From the NCBI GenBank assembly GCA_023426125.1, contig JAFABI010000097.1, positions 62,001 through 126,000 of the forward strand: 64,000 bases of DNA. Reading direction: 5' to 3'. This stretch comes from Bacillota bacterium (GTDB lineage: Bacteria; Bacillota; Clostridia; Acetivibrionales; DTU013). Below, in pieces: positions 1 through 7,850 of this stretch. The position numbers and the translations under genes were made by a program. Within the stretch, counting starts at the first letter, position 1. The number at the start of each line of letters is the position of its first letter. The notes beneath the pieces are model-generated. The model was not told the origin of the DNA. It was given only the letters and a program-made list of their open reading frames with translations, and searched no databases.

Positions 1-1
1 G

Positions 2-1792
2 AGATATAACGAACAGTCTTCCGATGTGTACAAATACGGCTTTATGGATCAGTCGGGGAAAGTGATAATACCTGCAATATACAGCTTTGCAGAGCCGTTT
101 GCGGCAGGACGGGCAAGGGTGACGGCGGAAAACGGGGAGAACACTGAGAGCTTTTTTATTGACAAACAGGGCAACAAGGTTGTCAGCCAGGACCAACCGG
201 TCCTGTTCCACGATAATTCCACCAATAAATACGGATATAAGGGGAACGACGGGAAAGTAATTGTGGAGCCTGCCTATAAGTACGCCAATGAATTTGAAAA
301 CGGGCGGGCAGTCGTTCATGTTTCCGGAGGCGAAGATGAGGATGATTTTTTAGGCCTCATTGACGAAAGCGGCAATTATATCATTAAACCGGAATATACG
401 GGAATTAATTATATCGGGGAAGGCCTCTATGCAGTAGGCAAAGGGACGCTGGTCAGCTTTGACAGATATGCGCCCAAGGCCATATTCGACAGGCAGGGAA
501 AGCAATTGACGGATTTCGCATACTATGATGTGCAAAGCTTTAACGACGGATATGCATCTGCCTGTGACAGTACGACTACTTTTTTCATCGATAAAAGCGG
601 CGCTGCAGTTGACGGCATGCCGAGGGTAAACGGAATTGGCGTCTTAACGCTGAGGGATGGCATCATCACGGCTGACGCCGATAACATAAGGTCCTATTAT
701 GATAAAAACAACAAGCTGATATGGATGCAGGATAATACCGTGCTTCTGGCAGACGGAATAAAGGCCAGGACAGCAGCTTACAGGCCGGATTATTTTACTT
801 ATATCGAGTATCCGCAAATGGAGGGTCTTCCGGATAAGTCTGTTGAGGATGAAATAAATAAAAAGCTTAAAACAATATTTATCGGCTATAAAATCCTGCC
901 GGAGTCTCAGAAAGACCCTGAGGACGGACTCTGGCCCAATGAGACAACTGCCGGTTTTTCTGTGGTTAAGAATAAGGAACTCATTATTATTGAGGAGTCG
1001 GGCTATTTTTATAGCGGCGGCGCTCATGGGATGCCAAGTCAGAATTTTTACCATATCAACTGCCGGACAGGCGACTTCTATGAATTAAGCAGCTTGTTTG
1101 TAAAAGGCAGCCAATATACCGGTAAATTAAATTCACTGGTTCATAAGCAAGTTGCGGCAATGCAAAAAGCCGGAGAGGAATTCTCGAATATGTTTTTTGA
1201 CCCTGAAAGCATTAAAGTCAGGGAGGATCAGTCATTTACCATACAGGACGGATATTTGAGGATCTATTACGGCCCATATGAAATAGCGCCGTATGCCGCC
1301 GGATTTCCGGAGTTTCTGATTCCGTACGGCCGCATAACCGATATAGTCGATACCCAGGGACCATTCTGGAAGTCCTTCGACAAGGAAGTGAAGGAAAATG
1401 CTCCTATATATCTCGGTGATGTGGACGCGGATGCTGCCGCGTCAATTACAAAGCTTATGCTTTCTTATGAAAAAAATCTGGTGGAAGCCATAAATTTAAA
1501 TGACTTCAGTAAGGTAGAGGACAGTCTGCTGCCGGGGAGCTCGCTTTACAACGAGCAGAAGGAGCTTGTGGCAAGCCTTGGCAAACGTAATATCAAAGAG
1601 CGCTTTGAAAAAGTTGATATTTATTTGATGGCACACAGTTATGGAAAAGCGGAGTACAAGGTATTTGTCTATGAGGATGTGGCAATAAAATATCCCGATA
1701 AGGACTTTGTCACCCAAAGCTTCAACTGGTGCTATACAGTGAATAATGAAAACGGTGTTTATAAGCTCAGCGCCATAGAGAAATGGCAGTAA
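2..1792 (+). CDS. WG-repeat protein with DUF3298-like domain, 5' partial
   Basis: The reading frame is open to the left edge, so the N-terminus is missing; a GTG at 26 is probably not the true start. The first third holds several WG-type repeats (for example KYGFMDQSGKVIIPAIY, then repeated Y.NEFENGRA and FIDKSG units), which form beta-rich scaffolds. Around residues 265-440 is a module like the DUF4163/DUF3298 (RsiV/PdaC-type) extracellular domain, with GGAHGMPSQNFYHI and an EFLIPYGRI end. The last ~130 residues look like an NTF2/TcaA-type tail with Y/F-rich strands (EYKVFVYEDVAI). The protein is most likely exported or surface-anchored, but the N-terminus that would show this is outside the window. 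No enzyme function is claimed. Confidence 0.8.
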   Translation, partial: RYNEQSSDVYKYGFMDQSGKVIIPAIYSFAEPFAAGRARVTAENGENTESFFIDKQGNKVVSQDQPVLFHDNSTNKYGYKGNDGKVIVEPAYKYANEFENGRAVVHVSGGEDEDDFLGLIDESGNYIIKPEYTGINYIGEGLYAVGKGTLVSFDRYAPKAIFDRQGKQLTDFAYYDVQSFNDGYASACDSTTTFFIDKSGAAVDGMPRVNGIGVLTLRDGIITADADNIRSYYDKNNKLIWMQDNTVLLADGIKARTAAYRPDYFTYIEYPQMEGLPDKSVEDEINKKLKTIFIGYKILPESQKDPEDGLWPNETTAGFSVVKNKELIIIEESGYFYSGGAHGMPSQNFYHINCRTGDFYELSSLFVKGSQYTGKLNSLVHKQVAAMQKAGEEFSNMFFDPESIKVREDQSFTIQDGYLRIYYGPYEIAPYAAGFPEFLIPYGRITDIVDTQGPFWKSFDKEVKENAPIYLGDVDADAAASITKLMLSYEKNLVEAINLNDFSKVEDSLLPGSSLYNEQKELVASLGKRNIKERFEKVDIYLMAHSYGKAEYKVFVYEDVAIKYPDKDFVTQSFNWCYTVNNENGVYKLSAIEKWQ

Positions 1793-1833
1793 GCTTCCGG
1801 GTTATACTTTCTATAAGTGGTGGTGGTTTGCGG

Positions 1834-2970
1834 TCAATAGATTCCTTCCACCACCTCGATCATCCTTTCATAATTGCCGAAGGCAACAGGCGACAAAATC
1901 CGGCCGTAGGGCGCCGCCGACGGAAGCAGCACAAAGCCCCTCCCTTCCCCGGAGGTCCCCTCCCGGATTGCCGTGACGACCTTTTTCTCGAATTCGTCCG
2001 GTGCAAGCAATTCAATGTCGTTAACCTCCAGATTGCCAAACAGCACAAGCTGTTTGCCATACTTTTCCCTGACATAGGCAAGCGTTACGTCGCCCTGCGG
2101 AGCCGGCTCAATCGGATCAAGGCCCAGGCAGCCGGTCTGCACGACATAGTCCAGCACATCTTTCAGGTTTCCGTGCTGATGAATCCTGGTGAAGCCGCCG
2201 TTCGTCTGGATAGCCGCCACCAGTTCACGGTCATACCGGACTACGTATTCTTCATAAAGCTTTGGCGGCAGATAGGGAGGAGTCGCGTATTCCGGCCCAT
2301 AGATCCTCCACAGGCGTCCCGGCAGTTCCCGTGCAACCTGTTCCACTCTGCTCCGAAGCTCCCGGTGCGCTTTTGCAAGGGCCCTGTGGAACAGTTCCGG
2401 CTCTGTCAGCGCAATAACGGTATAATCCTCCATGCCAAACAGGCTTGCGATCCGGCAAAGGGCATCCGACGTATCCAACATGACGATACCACTGTCGCCA
2501 AGCTCCCGTTCGGCTTCAATAATAGCGGTATAGTCCGGCGGCCCGGCTTCTTCCTCCGGCAATTGGATCCAGGCCTCCAGATCGGCCTCGTCCTTCAGAA
2601 GATGCTCAATTGTCCAGACGGTATTGACATCCCGGTCCCTCCGGGTATGCTCCCGCAAAATACGGCCGTCCGCCCGAATTTCCTTAATGGTATGCAGGCT
2701 GCCGTTTTCGTCAAAGTAGCTGTGTCTGGTAGTTCTTTTCTCCAGTTCCGACGTTTCTGTCATCTGGAAAGGCAGCCCCCGCATTACAATCCGGTCCGTT
2801 TTCTCCCGGGCAAGCTTGAGCAAAGGCGCCCAGGAAGGATGGGAATAGATGTTGAAGGGATTTTCGTCCTGAGGGTCTTCATCCAGTCCGTTGATTTCAT
2901 AAAAGCAAACCGGCGGCCGGTCCACCGGCTCACCGCGCATTGTCGCCATGAGGCGTTCTTTTCTTGTCAT
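1834..2970 (-). CDS. Uroporphyrinogen decarboxylase (URO-D) family protein
   Basis: A 378-residue TIM-barrel protein of the URO-D/MtaA-like superfamily. Visible features are the N-terminal TRKERLMATMRGEPVDRPPV typical of this family, a mid-protein IHQHGN segment with a following Cys (VQTGCLGLDPIEPAP), and a C-terminal region ending in NYERMIEVVEGIY. No other heme-biosynthesis gene is nearby. The gene is isolated on the minus strand among carbohydrate genes, which argues for one of the many catabolic or methyltransferase-like paralogues rather than true HemE. The start at 2970 is an ATG. A MITE-like element (2990-3098) sits just upstream, between the start codon and any distal promoter. Confidence 0.85.
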   Translation of the reverse strand: MTRKERLMATMRGEPVDRPPVCFYEINGLDEDPQDENPFNIYSHPSWAPLLKLAREKTDRIVMRGLPFQMTETSELEKRTTRHSYFDENGSLHTIKEIRADGRILREHTRRDRDVNTVWTIEHLLKDEADLEAWIQLPEEEAGPPDYTAIIEAERELGDSGIVMLDTSDALCRIASLFGMEDYTVIALTEPELFHRALAKAHRELRSRVEQVARELPGRLWRIYGPEYATPPYLPPKLYEEYVVRYDRELVAAIQTNGGFTRIHQHGNLKDVLDYVVQTGCLGLDPIEPAPQGDVTLAYVREKYGKQLVLFGNLEVNDIELLAPDEFEKKVVTAIREGTSGEGRGFVLLPSAAPYGRILSPVAFGNYERMIEVVEGIY

Positions 2971-2989
2971 CAGGGTATCCTCCCAATTA

Positions 2990-3098
2990 CTACAGCGAAA
3001 AAAACATTAATTTATCGGCATTTATGCGCCTTGATGAAATATCGCAAACGCTTCAACGCGCTATTTCTTCAAGGATAGAATAAGATTTTTCGCTGTAG
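2990..3098. mobile_element. MITE-like element, copy A (TA-flanked)
   Basis: A 109-bp non-coding element bounded by a perfect 13-bp terminal inverted repeat (CTACAGCGAAAAA at the left, its complement at the right) and flanked on both sides by TA, as expected for IS630/Tc1-mariner-type target duplication. The interior is partly palindromic (GCGAACGC-type arms around 3046-3070). A related copy lies at 43063-43169. It carries no ORF, so it would be a non-autonomous element moved by a transposase elsewhere. Confidence 0.7.
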
Positions 3099-3137
3099 TA
3101 CTATTTGATTTTTCGACAGACGGAGAATGACAATCTA

Positions 3138-3260
3138 ACATGCCGGTATTCCCTGCCAGCACCAGAATACCTCATTGCAATCCGATTGCAAACTGTACTG
3201 TTCCATTCTCATAATATTTATGTTTTTTATGGTGATTTTTCGATATGTCTTTCCAGGATG
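3138..3260 (+). repeat. ~122-bp direct repeat, copy 1 (upstream of HAD gene)
   Basis: This segment is repeated with roughly 80-85% identity by eye at 4019-4143. Both copies begin at ACATGCC(C)GGTATTCCCTGCC and end near a TTCGATAT motif. Each copy contains a palindromic operator-like site and a promoter, so the two genes downstream (HAD phosphatase and AraC regulator) appear to share a duplicated control region. Confidence 0.75.
3175..3215 (+). promoter_or_regulatory. Promoter with palindromic operator overlapping -35
   Basis: TTGCAATC-c-GATTGCAA (3175-3191) is a perfect 8-bp inverted repeat around one base. Its right half supplies the -35 TTGCAA (3186-3191), followed by an 18-bp spacer and the -10 CATAAT (3210-3215). 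A regulator bound to the palindrome would block RNA polymerase. The adjacent AraC regulator is one candidate, but the site could equally suit a LacI-type protein. Confidence 0.55.
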
Positions 3261-3344
3261 TCACATTCTCCCCAAATAATATTCATTGGGGATAAAATTT
3301 GTGTTAGAATGGAGGAATAATAGACGTTGAGATGGAGACAGCAG

Positions 3345-3983
3345 ATGACAAAAGCATTAATATTCGATCTGGATGGAGTAATTATTGATAGTGAGCCGGT
3401 GCATTTTGAATCAGATAGAATGACAATGAGGGAATATGGAATCGATATAGCCGACGAAATTTTAAACAGGTATGTGGGTGTGACAAATCCGGTTATGTGG
3501 GCGGAAATAAAAGAAATTTACAGTCTTAGCTGCCCTGTTGATGAATTGCTGCATAAGCAGTTGAAGTATAAACTCGAGCTCTTTGGTACAGAAAAACTGG
3601 AAGCGATCGACGGTATTTTTGATCTTATCGGTTTACTTAAAGAGAAGGGGATTAAAGTTGGACTTGCTTCGTCATCCCCAAGGGGATTCATAGAATTGAT
3701 ATTAAAGAATCTGGGAATTATCGGTTTTTTTGATGGTATTGTCAGTGGTGAGGATGTTTTGAAAAGCAAACCCGCACCCGATATATTTCTGAAAGCTGCA
3801 GCACTTTTAGAAGTTGAACCTGGTGCCTGTCTGGTTATCGAGGACTCCGAGCATGGCGTTAAAGCGGCTAAAAGCGCCGGTATGAAGTGTATCGGGTATG
3901 CGAATGCAAATTCGGGAAATCAGGATTTATCAGCCGCTGATTTATGTGTGGCTTCAATAAGAGATATCGATATGAATTTATAG
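3345..3983 (+). CDS. HAD-superfamily hydrolase, beta-phosphoglucomutase-like
   Basis: A 212-residue HAD subfamily IA phosphatase or phosphomutase. Motif I is FDLDGV, with nucleophile Asp8 and Asp10; motif II is in SSSPRGF; the motif III lysine is in KSKPAPDIFL; motif IV is EDSEHGV. The alpha-helical cap lies between residues ~15 and 80. The ATG at 3345 is preferred over an in-frame TTG at 3327 because GGAG sits 7 bases before it. The cytosolic substrate is probably a sugar phosphate. The promoter at 3175-3215 is duplicated in front of the next gene, suggesting coregulation in sugar metabolism (inference). Confidence 0.88.
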   Translation: MTKALIFDLDGVIIDSEPVHFESDRMTMREYGIDIADEILNRYVGVTNPVMWAEIKEIYSLSCPVDELLHKQLKYKLELFGTEKLEAIDGIFDLIGLLKEKGIKVGLASSSPRGFIELILKNLGIIGFFDGIVSGEDVLKSKPAPDIFLKAAALLEVEPGACLVIEDSEHGVKAAKSAGMKCIGYANANSGNQDLSAADLCVASIRDIDMNL

Positions 3984-4018
3984 CACTTTTCTACGGGTAT
4001 GTTGATGAATGAAATCTG

Positions 4019-4143
4019 ACATGCCCGGTATTCCCTGCCGGCACCAGAACACCTTATTGCAATCCGGTTGCAAACTGTGCTATTCTATCCTCATGCTATT
4101 TATGGTTTTTATGGTGATTCTTCGATATTCCTTGGCCGGGATA
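4019..4143 (+). repeat. ~122-bp direct repeat, copy 2 (upstream of AraC gene)
   Basis: This is the second copy of the segment at 3138-3260. Here the palindrome is imperfect (TTGCAATC-c-GGTTGCAA, 4057-4073, one mismatch) and the -10 is CATGCT (4092-4097), 18 bp after -35 TTGCAA (4068-4073). The promoter is therefore probably weaker than copy 1. Confidence 0.72.
4057..4097 (+). promoter_or_regulatory. Promoter/operator for AraC-family regulator
   Basis: -35 TTGCAA at 4068-4073, 18-bp spacer, -10 CATGCT at 4092-4097, with an imperfect palindrome overlapping the -35. It is the diverged twin of the promoter at 3175-3215 and lies ~70 bases before the AraC start codon, compatible with autoregulation. 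Confidence 0.45.
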
Positions 4144-4169
4144 GCGGGCGATAGAAGCGGGAGACTGTC

Positions 4170-5078
4170 ATGTACGAAGCAAGCGAGCCGTATGGAAAAG
4201 TAAAAATGAACAGCTATTTTCCAACGCAGAGGGCGGTAAGCTATCTGAACTATTTCCAGACAGCCGGCTGGCACGAGAGCAATCCGAGTTACCATCAGAC
4301 TTATCGGGATGGCCAGGGTGGCACGTTGCTGCTGTTTACCGTAAGAGGGAAAGGAGTGCTGCATCTGCATGGCAGTTCCAGGTATTTTCTGGTTCCGGGA
4401 ACCGTCGCCATCATTCCTTCCAACACGCCGATGGAATATTTCACATTTCAAAACGGTCCATGGGAGTTTTATTGGGCCAACCTATGGGGTGATTATCCCG
4501 CACAAACCGCCCGGTTTCTAATTGATTATCGAGGGCCTGTTTTTGCCGCCGGAAAAATGGCGGAGTACCTTAAAACGATCCGTTATCTGATTGAGCTTCC
4601 CCTTGAGCATACCATCCAATCCGAGCTGGAGTTGTCCCGGAACATTGCGGAGCTTATGCACGCAATTGGCGCTGAAGCGCTGGGAGAGACCAATTGCAGC
4701 AGTAAGACGGATTCCCTGGCGGCAAAGGTCTCTTCCTATCTGGAGCAGCATTATTCCGAACCGGTCCACATTTCCGGTCTATGCGAAATCTTTTTTCTCT
4801 CGCAGAACCAGTTGATCCGTGTTTTTCAGTCCGAAACAGGCTATACGCCTTATGAGTATTTGAAAAAATATCGCCTGGTCAAGGCTTGCGAATTGCTGCA
4901 AATTACAGATATATTGGTAGCCGAGGTCAGCAGCCGGGTTGGATTTTCCAGCAAAAGCAATTTTATTTTTCAGTTCAGAACGGAATATGGGATCACCCCG
5001 GGGCAATACCGTGCCGACTTAAGAAAAAACACCCAGGCTTATGATGGAAAGACGTTAAAAAAATCCTTTACAAGGTAA
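4170..5078 (+). CDS. AraC-family transcriptional regulator with cupin sensor
   Basis: A 302-residue cytosolic one-component regulator. Residues ~20-160 form an AraC-type cupin ligand-binding domain (GKGVLHLHGSSRYFLVPGTV, IPSNTPMEY). The C-terminal ~100 residues hold two helix-turn-helix units, VHISGLCEIFFLSQNQLIRVF and VAEVSSRVGFSSKSNFIFQF, ending in GITPGQYR, the classic AraC signature. GGGAG lies 6 bases before the ATG. It sits just upstream of a GH36-like glycosidase gene, so an alpha-galactoside-type inducer is plausible (inference). Its promoter region duplicates that of the upstream HAD gene. Confidence 0.9.
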   Translation: MYEASEPYGKVKMNSYFPTQRAVSYLNYFQTAGWHESNPSYHQTYRDGQGGTLLLFTVRGKGVLHLHGSSRYFLVPGTVAIIPSNTPMEYFTFQNGPWEFYWANLWGDYPAQTARFLIDYRGPVFAAGKMAEYLKTIRYLIELPLEHTIQSELELSRNIAELMHAIGAEALGETNCSSKTDSLAAKVSSYLEQHYSEPVHISGLCEIFFLSQNQLIRVFQSETGYTPYEYLKKYRLVKACELLQITDILVAEVSSRVGFSSKSNFIFQFRTEYGITPGQYRADLRKNTQAYDGKTLKKSFTR

Positions 5079-5098
5079 AGCTGCGTCTTATATAATAA

Positions 5099-5130
5099 AT
5101 CCTATGGATTTATATCATCCGTCATAGGAT
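5099..5130. terminator. Hairpin after AraC gene
   Basis: ATCCTATG (5099-5106) pairs with CATAGGAT (5123-5130) around a 16-base loop. There is no strong U-tract after it, so it may be a weak terminator or an RNA-stabilising 3' structure. Confidence 0.35.
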
Positions 5131-5197
5131 ATGGATGATTCTTCAGACCGTTTCCCCGGAAAATTGGACCACGGAGTCTATTATCGGGCCTGAATTG

Positions 5198-5298
5198 AAC
5201 AACGTCACAGTCCCAACTGACGTTGTTCAAACGCCACGTTTAGGCGTGGCGCACGAAGTGTAGCGCAGGGCGAATTCATTTCGCCCGCAGCGAGGGGG
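5198..5298. repeat. Three consecutive perfect hairpins before GH36 gene
   Basis: Three head-to-tail inverted repeats lie here: AACAACGTCA/TGACGTTGTT (5198-5207 and 5218-5227), CGCCACG/CGTGGCG (5232-5238 and 5245-5251) and GGGCGAA/TTCGCCC (5268-5274 and 5280-5286). A G-rich stretch follows. The arrangement looks like a structured intergenic repeat or RNA leader rather than a simple terminator, because no T-run follows any stem. No second copy was seen in this window. Confidence 0.5.
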
Positions 5299-5353
5299 TA
5301 TGGGGGCATGCCCACATTGGAAATCGAATGAAAGTGAAGGCTGGGAACCAGAC

Positions 5354-7321
5354 ATGGGATGCTATTTTAAAAATGAAGGTAACAGGTTTACTTTAGGAAA
5401 CGAGTATATTAAAAGGACATGGTCCTGCAGCGACAGCGGCATATATACGGTTTCCCTTTCCGATGAGGTTTCGGGCCGCCAATGGGCCGGCAATAAAAAC
5501 CGGATGCCGGAGTTTTACTACGAAGGTCTCACCTGCAGCATAAGAAACCCGAAACAGCCATATAAGTTCAAAATAGCCGATATTTCAGTGAATGAAGTGA
5601 CGGGTCCGTTGAATTCCGGTCCCTTTCTTGAAGTGGTTTTCAGCTTTATAAACGAGCTATACGGTATTGAAGTGAAACGGCATGCCATTCTCTATGAGGG
5701 AACTGCTGCCATAAGAACCTATATAGAGGTGAAATCCCACAATTTGCCCATGGGTGATTTTTTTGCCGGAACCAGGTTTAATGTCCTTGATTCGATTCCT
5801 GTCGCTTTGCAGCAAGGCTGCGTGAAATCCTACGAGTTTTTTACAAGAACGGATACCACCAATGACCTTGTGCATGAAAATATAAATTTGAAAGGCTTTG
5901 ACAAAAGCAGCATCCTTTTCTACGCCGAACCGGACGACACCGGTTTGTTCCTGTTGAAGGAAAGCCCCTGTTTTTCGGACCAGAGGCCTGAATGCGAAGG
6001 CAATTTTTTTATCGAAGATGACGGAATAAGCACCCTGGGATGGGGTATAAGGCCGGAAGAGGTCGGCTCCGACGGTTTCAGGGCTTCTTACGGCTCCGTA
6101 GTGGGAGTATACAATGGAGGGTCTGCCAACCGGGTTGTTTCATTAAAAAATTATCAAAGGGCAAGGGCTGCGGTAAAACCGGAGAGGGATTTCATGGTCA
6201 TGGCAAACCCATGGGGAGACAGAAGCTGCCTTGAGCATATGGGAGAAGCTTTTGTCCTGAAGGAACTGGAAGCCTGTTCCCGTCTGGGCGCGACCCATTA
6301 TCAGCTGGATGACGGCTGGGAAAAAGGGGAGCGGCTCGAACACATTGTCTATAACGAAAAGCTTGGGGATGATTTTTGGGAAATAAGCAAGGAAAGGTTT
6401 CCGGACGGATTTCAAAAAATCCAAAAGGAAGCGGAACGGCTGAATATCCAGCTCGGGCTGTGGTTTGCCCCCGATGCCAACAGGCTTTACAGAGATTGGA
6501 GACGGCAGGCCGACATACTTTATAAAGTGTATAGGGAGTATGGAATAAGAATATTTAAAATCGACGCTGTTAAAATCCGGAACAGGGAAGCCGAGGAAAA
6601 CCTTGAAATGCTGTTGAAGACGCTGCAGGAACAGTCAAAGGGTGAAATTACCTTTAACCTCGATACGACGGCAGATCCAAGGCCGGGTTATTTCATGTTC
6701 ACGGAATACGGCAATATCTTCCTTGAAAACAGGTATACGGATTGGAAAAATTACTATCCATGGCTTACCTTGAAAAATTTATGGGATCTTTGTCTGTTTG
6801 TACCCCCGCAGAAACTGCAGATAGAATTTCTCAATACGGCCAGAAACAGGGATAAATATGATGAAGCCGATGCGCTTGCACCCGGCAATTATTCCTATGA
6901 GTATATATTTTCCATAGCAATGATGGCAAACCCCCTTTGCTGGTTTGAACCTTCATCGCTGGAGGAAGATGCTTTATTGCGGTACAGGCGGATGATCGAC
7001 CTTCACAGGAAATACCGTCTTGAAATATTCGACGGGTATATCCTGCCGGTTGGCGAAAGGCCGTCGGGGTATTCCTGGACCGGATTCCAGTCGCATAACC
7101 CCGGCAGGAATTGCGGTTTCCTGATTCTGTACCGCGAGTGGAATGAAAGGGATCGGTTTGCCCTCCGGCCTGAATTTCTTGAAAATAGAAATGTGCGTTT
7201 TTGCAGCCTGAGTGATGATACCTCCGATGTGACAGTATCAAATTATGATGGAAGCGGCATTGAATTTTGCTTGGATGACAGGAACAGCTTCCGGCTTTAT
7301 AAATACGAATATATGGGATAG
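5354..7321 (+). CDS. GH36-like (clan GH-D) alpha-galactosidase-type glycosidase
   Basis: About 655 residues, with no signal peptide, so probably cytosolic. The N-terminal ~280 residues are a beta-supersandwich domain (NRFTLGNEYIKRTWS...). The catalytic barrel shows HYQLDDGWEKG, LGLWFAPDANR and IFKIDAVK, in which the Asp (about residue 404) sits where the GH36 KxD nucleophile is expected. The acid/base may be in ENRYTDW; the usual CxxGxxR-D motif is not obvious, so this is a divergent member and the exact substrate is uncertain. The ATG at 5354 is chosen because homology to the family begins there; the ATG at 5300 follows a G-tract by one base, too close for a ribosome site. A broken partial copy lies at 20744-20902. 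Confidence 0.78.
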   Translation: MGCYFKNEGNRFTLGNEYIKRTWSCSDSGIYTVSLSDEVSGRQWAGNKNRMPEFYYEGLTCSIRNPKQPYKFKIADISVNEVTGPLNSGPFLEVVFSFINELYGIEVKRHAILYEGTAAIRTYIEVKSHNLPMGDFFAGTRFNVLDSIPVALQQGCVKSYEFFTRTDTTNDLVHENINLKGFDKSSILFYAEPDDTGLFLLKESPCFSDQRPECEGNFFIEDDGISTLGWGIRPEEVGSDGFRASYGSVVGVYNGGSANRVVSLKNYQRARAAVKPERDFMVMANPWGDRSCLEHMGEAFVLKELEACSRLGATHYQLDDGWEKGERLEHIVYNEKLGDDFWEISKERFPDGFQKIQKEAERLNIQLGLWFAPDANRLYRDWRRQADILYKVYREYGIRIFKIDAVKIRNREAEENLEMLLKTLQEQSKGEITFNLDTTADPRPGYFMFTEYGNIFLENRYTDWKNYYPWLTLKNLWDLCLFVPPQKLQIEFLNTARNRDKYDEADALAPGNYSYEYIFSIAMMANPLCWFEPSSLEEDALLRYRRMIDLHRKYRLEIFDGYILPVGERPSGYSWTGFQSHNPGRNCGFLILYREWNERDRFALRPEFLENRNVRFCSLSDDTSDVTVSNYDGSGIEFCLDDRNSFRLYKYEYMG

Positions 7322-7850
7322 GAATTTGCTTTTCGTAGTGCAGTAATAAAATCTGGCATTATCTTTAAAAATCAAGAGATTTATGCAGCACAATGGGGAA
7401 ATGGCATCTCGCCGTCAGACTTTGGACATAAAAGAGGTCGACATTGTATGTTTTCCGGATAAGCTGTGCCCAGTTCTTGCTATTATTTTACGTAAACATG
7501 ATAGATTGCCGGGATGAAAGTTGGCACCGATTCTATCAGTCACTTCGTCATTTAGTCAAATGCATGTAGCTTTCCCGCATATGGCTACAGGATACTTTTT
7601 TCGAACTCTTGGCCGTGCAGTTATAGAGATGCAACTATCCTGATGCTTATTGAGAAGTTATAACGAATATACACATGAAATTATAACCAAAATATAACAT
7701 AATTATAACAATTTACAGGAATAATGACAAAATAATTCATAGAATACATTATATTATTTCTATAAGCGCGCATATCCTTTTTATACAAAATAATAAAACA
7801 GGTTTTAAAAATTGTAAAACCACGAAAGCGGAATATTTTAGGAGGTTATA
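7322..7850. other. Intergenic region with TATAAC repeats and leader of protease operon
   Basis: No credible gene is visible in these 529 bases. Between about 7658 and 7712 the motif TATAAC occurs four times in an AT-rich stretch, which may be a regulator site or part of the promoter for the protease gene. An AGGAGG ribosome site directly precedes the ATG at 7851. The change in base composition suggests the secreted cluster begins a separate transcription unit. Confidence 0.4.

Noticed and set aside
1783..3078. Long plus-strand open frame (431 codons) opposite the URO-D gene
   Set aside because: It is antisense to a clear family member, has Arg/Pro/His-rich composition typical of a shadow frame, and no ribosome site.
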